A DNA stretch of 8,793 nucleotides from Thermoflexus sp. (GTDB lineage: Bacteria; Chloroflexota; Anaerolineae; B4-G1; DUEL01), in the NCBI GenBank assembly GCA_028276215.1, contig JAPYWT010000077.1:1-8793 (forward strand). The letters are read 5' to 3'. Of the stretch, positions 1-6,948 are shown piece after piece. A program made the position numbers and the translations under genes. The notes below the pieces were generated by a model. That model was not told the origin of the DNA and did no database searches. It saw only the letters and a program-made list of their open reading frames with translations. Position 1 is the first letter of the stretch. Each line of letters opens with the position of its first letter.

Positions 1-1668
1 CTCGCAGCGCGTCCCGCGCCTGAACGGACTCCTGGGCCGGACAGCGCGGGTCGTTGGCCCCGCAGATGAGTTGGACGGGCGCCTGAATGCGGTCCAGGAA
101 AAAGAACGGTGAGCGCTCGTAGTAGCAGTCCCGGTCCTTCTCCGGGTCGCCGAAGTTCTCCCGGTCCCACTGCTGCAGGTCTTCCCGCTCGCTGGCGTAT
201 TCGGTGAACCAGTTCAGGAACGGCACGACGGCCGACCCTGCCACCCAGCGGTCGGGGTAACGGGTGAGCACGGTCATCGTCAGGTAGCCGCCGTAACTGG
301 TGCCGGTGACCGCGATGCGCGCGGGGTCCGCCAGACCCTCCCGGACCAGGTAGTCGGCGCCGGCCACGACGTCGCGGGCATCGCCTCCGCCCAGGTCAAA
401 GCGGTTGGCCAGTTGCCACTCCCGTCCGTAGCCCGTGGAGCCCCGGTAGTTGGGGGCCAGCACCACCCACCCCCGGCTGACCATGTGCTGGACCAGCGGG
501 TCCCAGGTGACCTGGGCCAGCCACGTCGGGCCGCCGTGGACGTAGACGACCGCCGGAGATGGCCCCGGGCACGCGGGCGATAGAGGAGCGCCGGCACCCC
601 CTGCCCGTCCAAACTGGGGTAGCGGACCTCCTCCGGCATTACAAAGGGGGCATCCTGCAGGTCCGGGGGCAGCGAATGGGTCAGTTGGCGGAGACGACCA
701 TCCGGCAAATGCAACAGCCACAAGTCGGGCGGGCGGCGGGGGTTGTCAAAGACGAAGAGGAGACCATTGCCGTCGGGTGTGAAACGGGGGAAGGCATGGA
801 CACCCGGCTCCACCTGATAGGACCGCACCTGGCCGGACGACAGGTCGGCCACTTCCAGCCAGTTCACGGGCCCCCGACTGTGCACCCAGGCCAGGCGGGA
901 ACCGTCCGGAGACCAGGCCGGGTGGTCCCGGTCGCCTTCGCCGTCCGTCAGCCAGTAGAGGTCGCCGGATGCCCGGTCCCAGAGAGCAACCTGGAAGCAC
1001 CCGTCCCGCTCCGCGACGCAGGCCAGGCGGGAACCGTCGGGGGACCAGGCCGGATGCTTTGCGCAGAGCGGCCCCGCGGGCCCGGCGACGGGCCGGGGCT
1101 CCCCACCCTCCGCCGGAACGACAAAGATGCCCGTGTCCTGCCCGCGCGTCATGCAGACCACCGCCAGATGCTCCCCGTCCGGCGACCAGACGACCGCCAG
1201 GTCGGAGTACGGGAGCGTCAGGGCGGGCCGGGGTGGCCCGCCATCCACCGGCAGGACGTATGTATCCATCCGGCCCGCGCGGTTGGAGATCAATGCGATG
1301 TGGCGTCCGTCGGGCGACCAGGCGAAAGAGGGGTCAATGAGTTCGGGCGTTCCGGGGGTCAGGTTGACATGACGGGCCGTCTCCCGGTCGTAGAGCCAGA
1401 TGTCATACTGCTCGCTGCCGTCCAGGTCCAGGGCATAGGCCAGGCGGCGGCCGTCGGGAGACCACCGGGGCGCGTGTTTGGCCCCCGGCCCTTCAGTGGC
1501 CTGCCGGGGCGGCAGGCCCCCGTCCGTCGGGACGAGATAGACCTCCCACTGCCCGGTGCGGTTCCATGAAAACGCGACCTCCGCCCCATCGGGCGAAGGG
1601 TCAAAGTGCTCGTCCACATAAGGGACGCGGAGGAGTTTGTCCAGGGAGAGTATGGGATGAGCCTCCAT
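1..1668 (-). CDS. S9 family serine peptidase (prolyl oligopeptidase / acylaminoacyl-peptidase type), 3' end outside window, apparent frameshift
   Basis: Predicted cytosolic serine peptidase of the prolyl oligopeptidase clan, which trims short peptides. The N-terminal part shows seven evenly spaced propeller-blade signatures (S/T-P-D-G at residues 25, 70, 118, 162, 209, 253 and 297, most preceded by W), the PD40/WD40-like propeller that gates S9 enzymes. The hydrolase domain follows, with the oxyanion-hole motif HGGP (528-539), the nucleophile motif GTSYGGY (Ser codon 296-298, about residue 458) and the likely catalytic Asp in GANDPRC (50-52). The catalytic His should lie beyond the left edge. 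The start at 1668 is chosen because its ATG overlaps the upstream stop (TAATG), implying translational coupling; no signal peptide follows. The propeller and hydrolase parts are in different frames, joined at the run of four C at 563-566. As given, translation would stop near 280 and lose the active site. The family call is firm; substrate is unknown. Confidence 0.88.
563..566 (-). other. Apparent one-base deletion (frameshift) inside the S9 peptidase gene
   Basis: On the minus strand this is a GGGG run. Adding one G gives an uninterrupted frame reading LLYRPRARG-PSPAVVYVHGGP and then an open hydrolase domain to position 1. Without it the protein continues in a nonsense Arg/Ser/Pro-rich frame and stops near 280. 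The break falls in the expected linker between propeller and hydrolase, so the two halves clearly belong to one gene. The site is a short homopolymer, which favours a sequencing or assembly error. A real inactivating mutation or a slippage site cannot be excluded from sequence alone. Confidence 0.85.
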
Positions 1669-1982
1669 TATTCCAACGCCCGCAACTCCTCTAATTTTCG
1701 TTCCATTGTCTGAATCCCGCTGATGGCCGTCTCCCACTCCATTGCGTCTTTCTCCACCTCCCAGGTATACCCTCTCTGACGTACTAACTGGCGGGCCATA
1801 AACTCCTCAAAACTCATCCCATACTTCTGGGAGAGAAGATGGTCCACACGTCGGTAATGCCGGAGACGCCGCAGATATTCTCCTTCCAGCAGGAGACGAA
1901 TCTTTGCATTCAGATCCGCCTCACCAAGAATAGATTCCTCCAGAAGTTGACGAGCGATTTTCGGCAGCGCGATTTCACTCAT
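1668..1982 (-). CDS. Small helical protein of unknown function (104 aa), translationally coupled to the S9 peptidase
   Basis: I do not recognise a named family. The protein begins MSEIALPK and is predicted to be almost wholly alpha-helical and highly charged, with a Glu/Lys-rich C-terminal segment (about residues 75-104) that looks like a short coiled coil. It has no signal peptide, no membrane segment and no cysteine. The ATG at 1982 is preferred over a GTG at 1988 because AGGAGG lies 5 nt before it, whereas the GTG abuts that site. The site directly follows the TAG stop of the dehydrogenase (1992-1994), and the gene's own TAA overlaps the peptidase ATG, so all three genes are co-transcribed. 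Hand counts of three 60-base stretches give 48-53% GC, well below the flanking genes, suggesting later insertion. Its size and charge recall antitoxins or small adaptor proteins, but no toxin partner is present. Confidence 0.7.
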   Translation of the reverse strand: MSEIALPKIARQLLEESILGEADLNAKIRLLLEGEYLRRLRHYRRVDHLLSQKYGMSFEEFMARQLVRQRGYTWEVEKDAMEWETAISGIQTMERKLEELRALE

Positions 1983-1991
1983 CGCCACCTC

Positions 1992-3311
1992 CTACCTCTG
2001 GACCCCTTCACCATTAAACCCCCGCCCGATGCCGCGATAGACGAAGCCCAGCGAGCGGACAAAGGCCGGGTCGTAGATGTTCCGCCCGTCCACCAGGACC
2101 GGACGGCGCATCCGGTCCCGAATCCGCTCCAGGTCCAGGTTCTTGAACTCGTTCCAGTCGGTGACGACCACAATGGCATCGCACCCTTCCGCCAGGGTGT
2201 ACGGGTCGGGGGCCATTTCTACCTCGGGGAGAATGCGACGGGCGACCTCCATCGCCACCGGGTCGTAGGCCCGCACCCGCCCGCCCTCGGCGAGAATGTA
2301 GCGGGCGATGTCTATGGACGGCGCCTCCCGCATATCGTCGGTGTTGGGCTTGAAGGCCAGGCCCAGGAGCCCCACCACGGCGCCGTCCAGTGACCCCAGC
2401 GCGTCCCGCAGTTTCTTCACCACCAGGCGACGCTGGTAGGCATTGATGCTCATCACCGCCTGCAGGAGTTGGGGCTGATAACCGTTGCTGAGCGCCATGT
2501 GCGCCAGCGCCTTCACGTCCTTGGGGAAGCAGGACCCACCATAACCGACCCCGGCGTCCAGGAACACCCGCCCGATGCGGGGGTCATAGCCCATGCCGTT
2601 GGCGACCTCTTTGACGTCCGCGCCGACCGCCTCACAGATGGCGGCAATCTCGTTGATGAAGGAAATGCGGGTCGCCAGGAACGCGTTGGAGGCATACTTG
2701 ATCATCTCCGCCGTGCGCAGGTCGGTGATGACGATGGGCGCCCGCAGGGGAAGGTGGAGTTGGGCCACCTTCTCCGCCGCCTCCCGGTCCAGGGAGCCCA
2801 GAACGACCCGCGCCGGGTTCATGAAGTCGCTGATGGCGGAGCCCTCCCGCAGGAACTCCGGGCAGGAAACGACGGAGAACTTCACCGAATCCCCCCGACG
2901 GGCCCGGATGATGTCCGCCACCCAGTCCCCGGTGCCCACGGGCACGGTGGACTTGTTGACGATGATGAGGGGATGGTCCATCACATCGGCGATGGCTTCG
3001 GCGGCCGCGCGCACGTACCGCAGGTCCGCCTCGCCGTCCACTCCCTCTGGCGTCCCCACCGCGATGAAGACGAACTCCGCGTCCCGGATGGCCTCCGCAT
3101 AGGAAGTGGTGAAGAGGAGCCGCCCGGCGCGGACGTTCCGCTCCACCAGTTCCTCCAGGCCCGGCTCGTAGAAGGGCATAATGCCCTGCTTCAGTCCCTC
3201 AATTTTCTCTGCGTTGATGTCCATACAGGTCACCCGGTTGCCCAGGTCGGCGAAGCAGGCCCCAGTGACCAGTCCGACATATCCGACACCGATAACTGCG
3301 ATGTTCCTCAC
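1992..3311 (-). CDS. ugd: UDP-glucose 6-dehydrogenase (UDP-glucose/GDP-mannose dehydrogenase family)
   Basis: Oxidises the C6 alcohol of a nucleotide sugar, most likely UDP-glucose to UDP-glucuronate, using two NAD+; the product feeds capsule, exopolysaccharide or cell-surface glycan synthesis in the cytosol. The protein is 439 residues, normal for the family. The N-terminal Rossmann fold has GVGYVG (residues 8-13), followed by STVPVGT (121-127) and CPEFLREG (150-157). The central domain has the K205/N209 region (IKYASNAF), and the catalytic Cys is C261 in [10 protein letters not shown] (256-265). The C-terminal nucleotide-sugar domain has [16 protein letters not shown] (317-332) and ends DGRNIYDP. 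The start is a GTG at 3311, just before the Rossmann strand (VRNIAVIG), with GGAGG about 9 nt upstream; the ATG at 3377 would add 22 residues and lies upstream of the promoter. It is the first gene of a three-gene operon. GDP-mannose or UDP-ManNAc specificity is possible; no glycosyltransferase is nearby to decide. Confidence 0.95.
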   Translation of the reverse strand: MRNIAVIGVGYVGLVTGACFADLGNRVTCMDINAEKIEGLKQGIMPFYEPGLEELVERNVRAGRLLFTTSYAEAIRDAEFVFIAVGTPEGVDGEADLRYVRAAAEAIADVMDHPLIIVNKSTVPVGTGDWVADIIRARRGDSVKFSVVSCPEFLREGSAISDFMNPARVVLGSLDREAAEKVAQLHLPLRAPIVITDLRTAEMIKYASNAFLATRISFINEIAAICEAVGADVKEVANGMGYDPRIGRVFLDAGVGYGGSCFPKDVKALAHMALSNGYQPQLLQAVMSINAYQRRLVVKKLRDALGSLDGAVVGLLGLAFKPNTDDMREAPSIDIARYILAEGGRVRAYDPVAMEVARRILPEVEMAPDPYTLAEGCDAIVVVTDWNEFKNLDLERIRDRMRRPVLVDGRNIYDPAFVRSLGFVYRGIGRGFNGEGVQR

Positions 3312-3349
3312 GCTTCCGTTCCTCCGTTCAAGATGTCTGACGAGAAGAT

Positions 3350-3377
3350 ATGATACCATAAGGGATAAATTTGGCAA
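3350..3377 (-). promoter_or_regulatory. Sigma70-like promoter for the ugd operon
   Basis: Read on the minus strand, a -35 TTGCCA (3372-3377) and a -10 TATCAT (3350-3355) are separated by 16 bp; each matches consensus at five of six positions. Transcription would begin near 3343, giving a leader of about 30 nt that includes the GGAGG ribosome site. The -35 box overlaps one copy of a 10-bp direct repeat, so a bound regulator could block it. Confidence 0.7.
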
Positions 3378-3423
3378 CCGGTACGTGAATGAACATGGCG
3401 ACTTGCCCTCTCCGCAACCGGTA
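3374..3423. repeat. Pair of 10-bp direct repeats (GCAACCGGTA) in the divergent promoter region, possible operator
   Basis: The identical decamer occurs at 3374-3383 and 3414-3423, start to start 40 bp apart, or nearly four helical turns, so both would face the same side of the helix. Each contains the palindrome ACCGGT. The first overlaps the -35 of the leftward ugd promoter; the second lies in the spacer of the rightward pxpA promoter. This arrangement fits one regulator controlling both operons, but a binding function is inferred from position only. Confidence 0.45.
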
Positions 3424-3430
3424 ATACAAT
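3403..3430 (+). promoter_or_regulatory. Sigma70-like promoter for pxpABC, probably producing a leaderless mRNA
   Basis: A -35 TTGCCC (3403-3408) and a -10 TACAAT (3425-3430) are 16 bp apart. Only nine bases separate the -10 from the pxpA ATG at 3440, so transcription should begin at or within a few bases of the start codon. No Shine-Dalgarno sequence is present in that interval (ATCCCTGCC), which supports leaderless translation. Confidence 0.65.
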
Positions 3431-3439
3431 ATCCCTGCC

Positions 3440-4210
3440 ATGGCCATAGACCTGAACTGCGACATGGGAGAGAGTTTCGGGGCGTATGCCCTCGGCGCGG
3501 ACGAGGCGCTGATGCCGCTGGTCACTTCGGCCAACATCGCCTGCGGCTACCACGCCGGGGACCCGATGGTGATGGACCGGACCGTGCGGCTGGCCCTCCG
3601 CTACGGCGTGGGCATCGGTGCCCACCCGGGATTCCCGGACCTGATGGGCTTCGGTCGCCGGGCGATGCACCTGCGGCCCGAGGAGATAGAGAACTACGTC
3701 CTCTATCAGGTCGGCGCGCTGGCGGCGTTTGCCCGCGCGGCGGGGGCGGAACTCACCCACGTCAAGCCCCACGGCGCGCTCTACAACATGGCCGCGCGCG
3801 ACCCCGAAACGGCCCGGGCCATTGCCCGGGGCGTCGCCCGGGCAGGGCCGTGCCTGATTCTGGTGGGACTGGCGAACTCGGCCCTCATCCAGGCCGCCGC
3901 CGAAGTGGGCCTGCCCTTCGCGCGCGAGGGATTCGCCGACCGGGCCTACGAGCCCGACGGGACTCTGCGCCCCCGCCACCTTCCCGGCTCGGTCCTCACC
4001 GACCCGGAAAGGGCCGCCGAACAGGCCGTCCAGATGGCCCGCGAAGGACGGGTCACCGCCAGCAACGGGGAAAGCATCCCGCTGGTCGTGGATACCCTGT
4101 GCATCCACGGCGACACCCCCGGCGCGGTGGAGATTGCCCGCGCCGTCCGCCAGCATCTGGAGCGCGCGGGCGTGGACGTGATGCCAATGGGGAAATTTTT
4201 AGGACGATGA
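3440..4210 (+). CDS. pxpA: 5-oxoprolinase subunit A (LamB/YcsF family)
   Basis: Subunit of the three-part prokaryotic 5-oxoprolinase, which opens 5-oxo-L-proline (pyroglutamate) to L-glutamate with ATP hydrolysis and so removes a spontaneous glutamine-derived damage product. The 256-residue length and motifs are typical of the LamB/YcsF fold: [11 protein letters not shown] (4-14), [13 protein letters not shown] (30-42), GAHPGFPD (60-67), [10 protein letters not shown] (107-116), [15 protein letters not shown] (165-179) and CIHGDTPGA (221-229). The His, Asp and Glu residues in these motifs resemble metal-dependent polysaccharide-deacetylase-like sites. The ATG at 3440 is chosen because the conserved N-terminus starts there; no ribosome site precedes it, consistent with the promoter lying immediately upstream. 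The stop overlaps the pxpB start (ATGA). It is first in pxpA-pxpB-pxpC and divergent from ugd. Confidence 0.96.
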   Translation: MAIDLNCDMGESFGAYALGADEALMPLVTSANIACGYHAGDPMVMDRTVRLALRYGVGIGAHPGFPDLMGFGRRAMHLRPEEIENYVLYQVGALAAFARAAGAELTHVKPHGALYNMAARDPETARAIARGVARAGPCLILVGLANSALIQAAAEVGLPFAREGFADRAYEPDGTLRPRHLPGSVLTDPERAAEQAVQMAREGRVTASNGESIPLVVDTLCIHGDTPGAVEIARAVRQHLERAGVDVMPMGKFLGR

Positions 4211-4860
4211 CATTCCCCCGCATCCTGCCCGTCGGAGATGCCGCGCTGGTCGTGGAGTTCGGGGACGAGATTCACCCGGACATCCACCGCCGGGTACTGG
4301 CCCTGGACCACGCGCTGGCGGCAGACCCCTTCCCCGGCCTGCGGGAGACCGTCCCCACCTACCGGTCGCTGCTGGTCTACTACGACCCCCGACAACTCTC
4401 CTGGGACGAGGCCCGGAGGCTGGTCGCCAATGCCCTGGCGCGGAGCACGGACACCCCGATGCCGGAGCCGCGGGAAGTGGAAATCCCCGTCGTCTACGGC
4501 GGGGAGTTCGGCCCCGACATCGGCTTTGTGGCCGCGCACACCGGCCTCTCCGAAGAGGAAGTGGTCCGCCTGCACACGAGCGTCACCTACACCGTCTACA
4601 TGCTGGGGTTCGCTCCGGGATTTGTCTATCTGGGGGGACTGCCGGAGGCACTGGCGACGCCCCGGCTCCCCACCCCGCGCCCGTCGGTGCCGGCGGGGTC
4701 CGTGGGCATCGCCGGCCTCCAGACCGGCATCTACGGCCTTTCCACCCCCGGCGGGTGGCGACTGATCGGGCGGACGCCGCTGACGATGCTGGACCTGAAC
4801 CGCCAGCCCCCCACCCTGCTCCAGCCGGGCGACCGGGTGCGGTTTGTCCGGATTGGCTGA
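4207..4860 (+). CDS. pxpB: 5-oxoprolinase subunit B (KipI/allophanate-hydrolase subunit 1 family)
   Basis: Partner of PxpC; the B and C subunits together form the ATP-dependent, cyclophilin-like catalytic unit that works with PxpA on 5-oxoproline. The 217 residues are the usual length for the KipI (AHS1) family. Diagnostic stretches are LPVGDAALVVEFG (7-19), the conserved YMLGFAPGFVYLGGLP (131-146) and VPAGSVGIAGLQTGIY (161-176), followed by STPGGWRLIGRTP. The ATG at 4207 overlaps the pxpA stop in ATGA, and the conserved N-terminus begins at this codon. Longer upstream readings of the same frame are shadows of pxpA. The upstream AGGA is only 2 nt from the start, so translation probably depends on coupling to pxpA. 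Confidence 0.95.
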   Translation: MTFPRILPVGDAALVVEFGDEIHPDIHRRVLALDHALAADPFPGLRETVPTYRSLLVYYDPRQLSWDEARRLVANALARSTDTPMPEPREVEIPVVYGGEFGPDIGFVAAHTGLSEEEVVRLHTSVTYTVYMLGFAPGFVYLGGLPEALATPRLPTPRPSVPAGSVGIAGLQTGIYGLSTPGGWRLIGRTPLTMLDLNRQPPTLLQPGDRVRFVRIG

Positions 4861-4861
4861 C

Positions 4862-5797
4862 ATGTTGGAAGTCCTTGACGGCGGATGGCTGACCACAATC
4901 CAGGACCTGGGGCGGCCCGGGTACGAACGGTACGGGATTCCCGTCTCCGGGGCGATGGATTTCTTCGCCCTGCGGGTCGCCAACGGCCTGGTCGGCAATC
5001 CCCCCGGCGCGGCCGGGCTGGAAATCACCCTGGTGGGGCCCGTGCTGGCGGCGACCGCGCCCTGCCTGGTCGCCGTCACCGGCGCCGACCTGACCTTTCG
5101 GGTGGACGGGCGGGAAATGCCGATGTGGATGTCCGTCTTCGTCCGCCGGGGGTCGGTCATCTCCTTCGGGGGTCGGCGACGGGGGTGCCGGGCCTACCTG
5201 GCGGTCGCCGGGGGGATAGAGGTCCCGCCCGTGCTGGGGTCACGGTCCACCTACCTGCCGGGCCGCTTCGGCGGGTGGGAAGGGCGCGCGCTGCGCGCGG
5301 GCGACCGTCTGCCCATTGGGCCCGTCTCCGGGCACCTGCCGGAGCGGGCCGGACGGCGGTTCCCGCCCCACCGGCTCCCGGCCTACAGCGACTGCCCGAC
5401 CGTCCGCGCGGTGCCCGGCCCCCAGGACGACCACTTCCCCCCGGAAGGCCTGGAGACGTTTTTCGGGGCAGAGTACCGCGTCTCCCCCACGTCCGACCGG
5501 ATGGGCTATCGGCTGGAAGGCCCGCCGGTGGCCCGCCGTCGGGCAGAAATCATCTCGGACGGCGTGCCGCCGGGGGCGGTCCAGGTCCCGCCGGACGGTC
5601 AGCCCATTGTGATGATGGCCGACCACCAGACGACGGGTGGCTACCCGAAAATCGCGACGGTCATCACGGCGGACCGGCCCCTGCTGGCCCAGTGTGTGCC
5701 GGGCGAGAGCCGTATCCGGTTCGCGGCGGTGGACATCGCCGAGGCTCAGCGGCGCTATCGGGAGACGATGGAAATGCTGGAGCGGTCCTGGGAATAG
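4862..5797 (+). CDS. pxpC: 5-oxoprolinase subunit C (KipA/allophanate-hydrolase subunit 2 family, biotin-dependent carboxyltransferase-like)
   Basis: Third 5-oxoprolinase subunit, paired with PxpB. The 311-residue protein carries the family hallmarks: TTIQDLGRPGYERYGIPVSG (11-30), AYLAVAGGI (111-119), VRAVPGPQDDHF (181-192), SDRMGYRLEGP (211-221), EIISDGVPPGAVQVPPDGQP (229-248) and TTGGYPKIATVI (257-268). Many databases name this family biotin-dependent carboxyltransferase, but no biotin carboxylase or carrier is present and the pxpABC order argues for oxoprolinase. The ATG at 4862, one base after the pxpB stop, is favoured because the family begins with M-[IL]-E-V-L; in-frame TTG codons at 4844 and 4853 would overlap pxpB. 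No good ribosome site is seen, so termination-reinitiation is likely. The stop codon TAG is directly followed by, and shares two bases with, the tandem repeat array. Confidence 0.95.
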   Translation: MLEVLDGGWLTTIQDLGRPGYERYGIPVSGAMDFFALRVANGLVGNPPGAAGLEITLVGPVLAATAPCLVAVTGADLTFRVDGREMPMWMSVFVRRGSVISFGGRRRGCRAYLAVAGGIEVPPVLGSRSTYLPGRFGGWEGRALRAGDRLPIGPVSGHLPERAGRRFPPHRLPAYSDCPTVRAVPGPQDDHFPPEGLETFFGAEYRVSPTSDRMGYRLEGPPVARRRAEIISDGVPPGAVQVPPDGQPIVMMADHQTTGGYPKIATVITADRPLLAQCVPGESRIRFAAVDIAEAQRRYRETMEMLERSWE

Positions 5798-6110
5798 GAC
5801 ACGGATGCACACGGATCATACGGGTTTTCACACCGGAAACAGGACACGGATGGACACGGATCATACGGGTTTTCACATCGGAAACAGGACACGGATGCAC
5901 ACGGATCATACGGGTTTTCACACCGGAAACAGGACACGGATGCACGCGGATCATACGGGTTTTCACATCGGAAACAGGACACGGATGCACACGGATCATA
6001 CGGGTTTTCACACCGGAAACAGGACACGGATGCACACGGATCATACGGGTTTTCACACCGGAAACAGGACACGGATGCACACGGATGGATACGGATGGAC
6101 ACGGATTTCA
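5796..6110. repeat. 45-bp tandem repeat array (six full copies) with a 10-bp-periodic ACACGGAT tail
   Basis: Units start at 5796, 5841, 5886, 5931, 5976 and 6021, each 45 bp, opening AGGACACGGATG and ending CACCGGAAAC. They differ at only a few bases: C/G in TGCAC or TGGAC (copy 2), A/G in copy 4, and CACACC or CACATC (copies 2 and 4). A seventh copy starts at 6066 but turns into four ACACGGAT-like octamers exactly 10 bp apart (6069, 6079, 6089, 6099). Each 45-bp unit itself contains two exact and two degenerate octamers. Since 45 is divisible by 3 and the unit lacks stops in five of six frames, the array yields spurious reading frames on both strands; I do not annotate these as genes. It would be transcribed as the 3' part of the pxpABC message. 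There are no unique spacers, so it is not a CRISPR. I recall similar ACACGGAT repeats in environmental bacterial genomes; function unknown. Confidence 0.93.
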
Positions 6111-6170
6111 CTTTATGGGTAAACCCGATATTGACTACACGAAGTTGATGACTACACGAAGAACTCTGGC
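6111..6170. other. AT-richer intergenic segment with a 13-bp direct repeat upstream of the S1-protein promoter
   Basis: Between the tandem array and the promoter lies a short stretch with TGACTACACGAAG at 6132-6144 and again at 6149-6161, 17 bp apart start to start. It contains no gene and no obvious terminator for pxpABC. The repeats sit just upstream of the -35 box, where an activator or repressor could bind, but this is inference from position. Confidence 0.4.
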
Positions 6171-6199
6171 TTGACAGAATTCCCACACCGCATTATAAT
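6171..6199 (+). promoter_or_regulatory. Full-consensus sigma70-type promoter for the S1-domain gene
   Basis: A -35 TTGACA (6171-6176) and a -10 TATAAT (6194-6199) lie exactly 17 bp apart, matching the housekeeping consensus at all twelve positions. Transcription should start near 6206, giving a leader of about 45 nt. Such a perfect promoter predicts high output unless checked downstream, and the leader begins with a strong hairpin. Confidence 0.88.
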
Positions 6200-6204
6200 A
6201 AGCC

Positions 6205-6227
6205 CGCCCGGTCCAGGAGACCGGGCG
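6205..6227 (+). promoter_or_regulatory. 5' leader hairpin of the S1-domain gene
   Basis: CGCCCGGTC (6205-6213) pairs perfectly with GACCGGGCG (6219-6227) around the five-base loop CAGGA, a 9-bp GC-rich stem. It lies at or a base or two beyond the predicted transcript start and 22 bases before the ATG. No T-run follows, so it is not a classical attenuator. It could protect the 5' end from decay or be a binding site for the encoded RNA-binding protein. The loop holds an AGGA, but too far upstream to serve as the ribosome site, which is GGGGGAAG at 6239-6246. Confidence 0.6.
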
Positions 6228-6249
6228 ATACCTTGTATGGGGGAAGCGA

Positions 6250-6942
6250 ATGGAAATTACGAACACCGAAGCCCGACCCACTTCTATCGCCGAACTTCGT
6301 CCCAAAATGCAGTTAGAAGGTGTCGTTCGCAAAGTGGAACTCTACGGCGCCTTCGTAGACATCGGCCTGGAACGGGACGGTTTGATCCACATTTCCCAAC
6401 TGAGCGATAAGCCCGTCAGCCGGGTCGCCGACGTGGTCCGGGAAGGCCAGAAGGTCACCGTGTGGGTGACGCAGGTGGACCCCCGCCAGGGCCGGGTCGC
6501 CCTGACGCTGGTCAAGCCCCCCGACGTGGAGTGGAAAGACCTGGCCGAGGGCCAGACCCACACCGGCCGGGTCGTGCGGGTGGAGCGATACGGACTGTTC
6601 GTGGACATCGGGGCCGAACGTCCGGGCCTTCTGCACGTGCGGGAGATGGGGAGATACAACCGCCCGGAGATGTACCGCGTGGGGGATGAAATTGAGGTGC
6701 GCATCCTGCAACTGGACCGACGCAAGAAGCGCATAGACCTGACGCTGGCAGAGACGGAGATGCCCCCCGAGGAACGAGAGGAGCCCCTCCCCAGCCCCAT
6801 AGAACTGGCCTTCCGCCGGGCACTGGAAGAGGCCCAACGAGAGGGGAAATCGCTCCCGGTGGCCACCGGGAAAAACCGCCGACGGCACCAGGCCGAGCAG
6901 GACGAAATTCTGAGCCAGACCCTCCGGCAGATCAGCCGGTAA
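6250..6942 (+). CDS. Protein with two S1 RNA-binding domains (ribosomal protein S1-like)
   Basis: A 230-residue cytosolic protein with two S1 (OB-fold) domains. The first spans about residues 19-90, with GVVRKVELYGAFVDIG and DGLIHISQLS. The second spans about 100-168, with GRVVRVERYGLFVDIG and PGLLHVREMG. A basic, Gln/Arg-rich tail (about 190-230, including KNRRRHQ) may add nonspecific RNA contact. It is much shorter than ribosomal protein S1 (usually four to six domains), and no PNPase or RNase E domain is present, so its role is probably general RNA binding, translation initiation or mRNA stability. The ATG at 6250 follows a purine-rich ribosome site (GGGGGAAG, about 3-4 nt spacing). It has its own consensus promoter and is monocistronic, ending before a 17-bp hairpin and facing the convergent prx operon. 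I give no gene symbol because this two-domain form does not match rpsA. Confidence 0.9.
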   Translation: MEITNTEARPTSIAELRPKMQLEGVVRKVELYGAFVDIGLERDGLIHISQLSDKPVSRVADVVREGQKVTVWVTQVDPRQGRVALTLVKPPDVEWKDLAEGQTHTGRVVRVERYGLFVDIGAERPGLLHVREMGRYNRPEMYRVGDEIEVRILQLDRRKKRIDLTLAETEMPPEEREEPLPSPIELAFRRALEEAQREGKSLPVATGKNRRRHQAEQDEILSQTLRQISR

Positions 6943-6948
6943 GGATCA

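Noticed and set aside
559..1569. Long plus-strand open frame (336 codons) opposite the S9 peptidase
   Set aside because: It is antisense to a clear seven-blade propeller domain, has no recognisable domain, and long antisense frames are expected in GC-rich codon usage.
1668..1982. Complete toxin-antitoxin module
   Set aside because: Only a single small helical gene is present; its neighbours are a dehydrogenase and a peptidase, neither a toxin.
2469..3353. Plus-strand open frame of 294 codons opposite ugd
   Set aside because: It mirrors a well-conserved dehydrogenase and reads as Asp/Gly/Arg/His-rich sequence without motifs.
3181..4206. Upstream extension of the pxpB frame
   Set aside because: It runs out of frame through all of pxpA and is low-complexity; the conserved PxpB N-terminus begins at 4207.
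4862..5797. pxpC as a urea or biotin carboxyltransferase gene
   Set aside because: The common database name reflects family homology; pxpA and pxpB directly upstream and the absence of biotin carboxylase or carrier domains favour 5-oxoprolinase.
5796..6110. CRISPR array
   Set aside because: Repeats are directly contiguous with no unique spacers, and no cas gene is in the window.
5637..6186. Repeat-containing open frames on both strands across the tandem array
   Set aside because: They arise from a 45-bp unit lacking stops in most frames; there is no ribosome site and no independent domain.
6205..6227. Riboswitch or intrinsic attenuator in the S1-gene leader
   Set aside because: The leader is only about 45 nt, with one simple stem and no T-run; there is no room for a ligand-binding fold.
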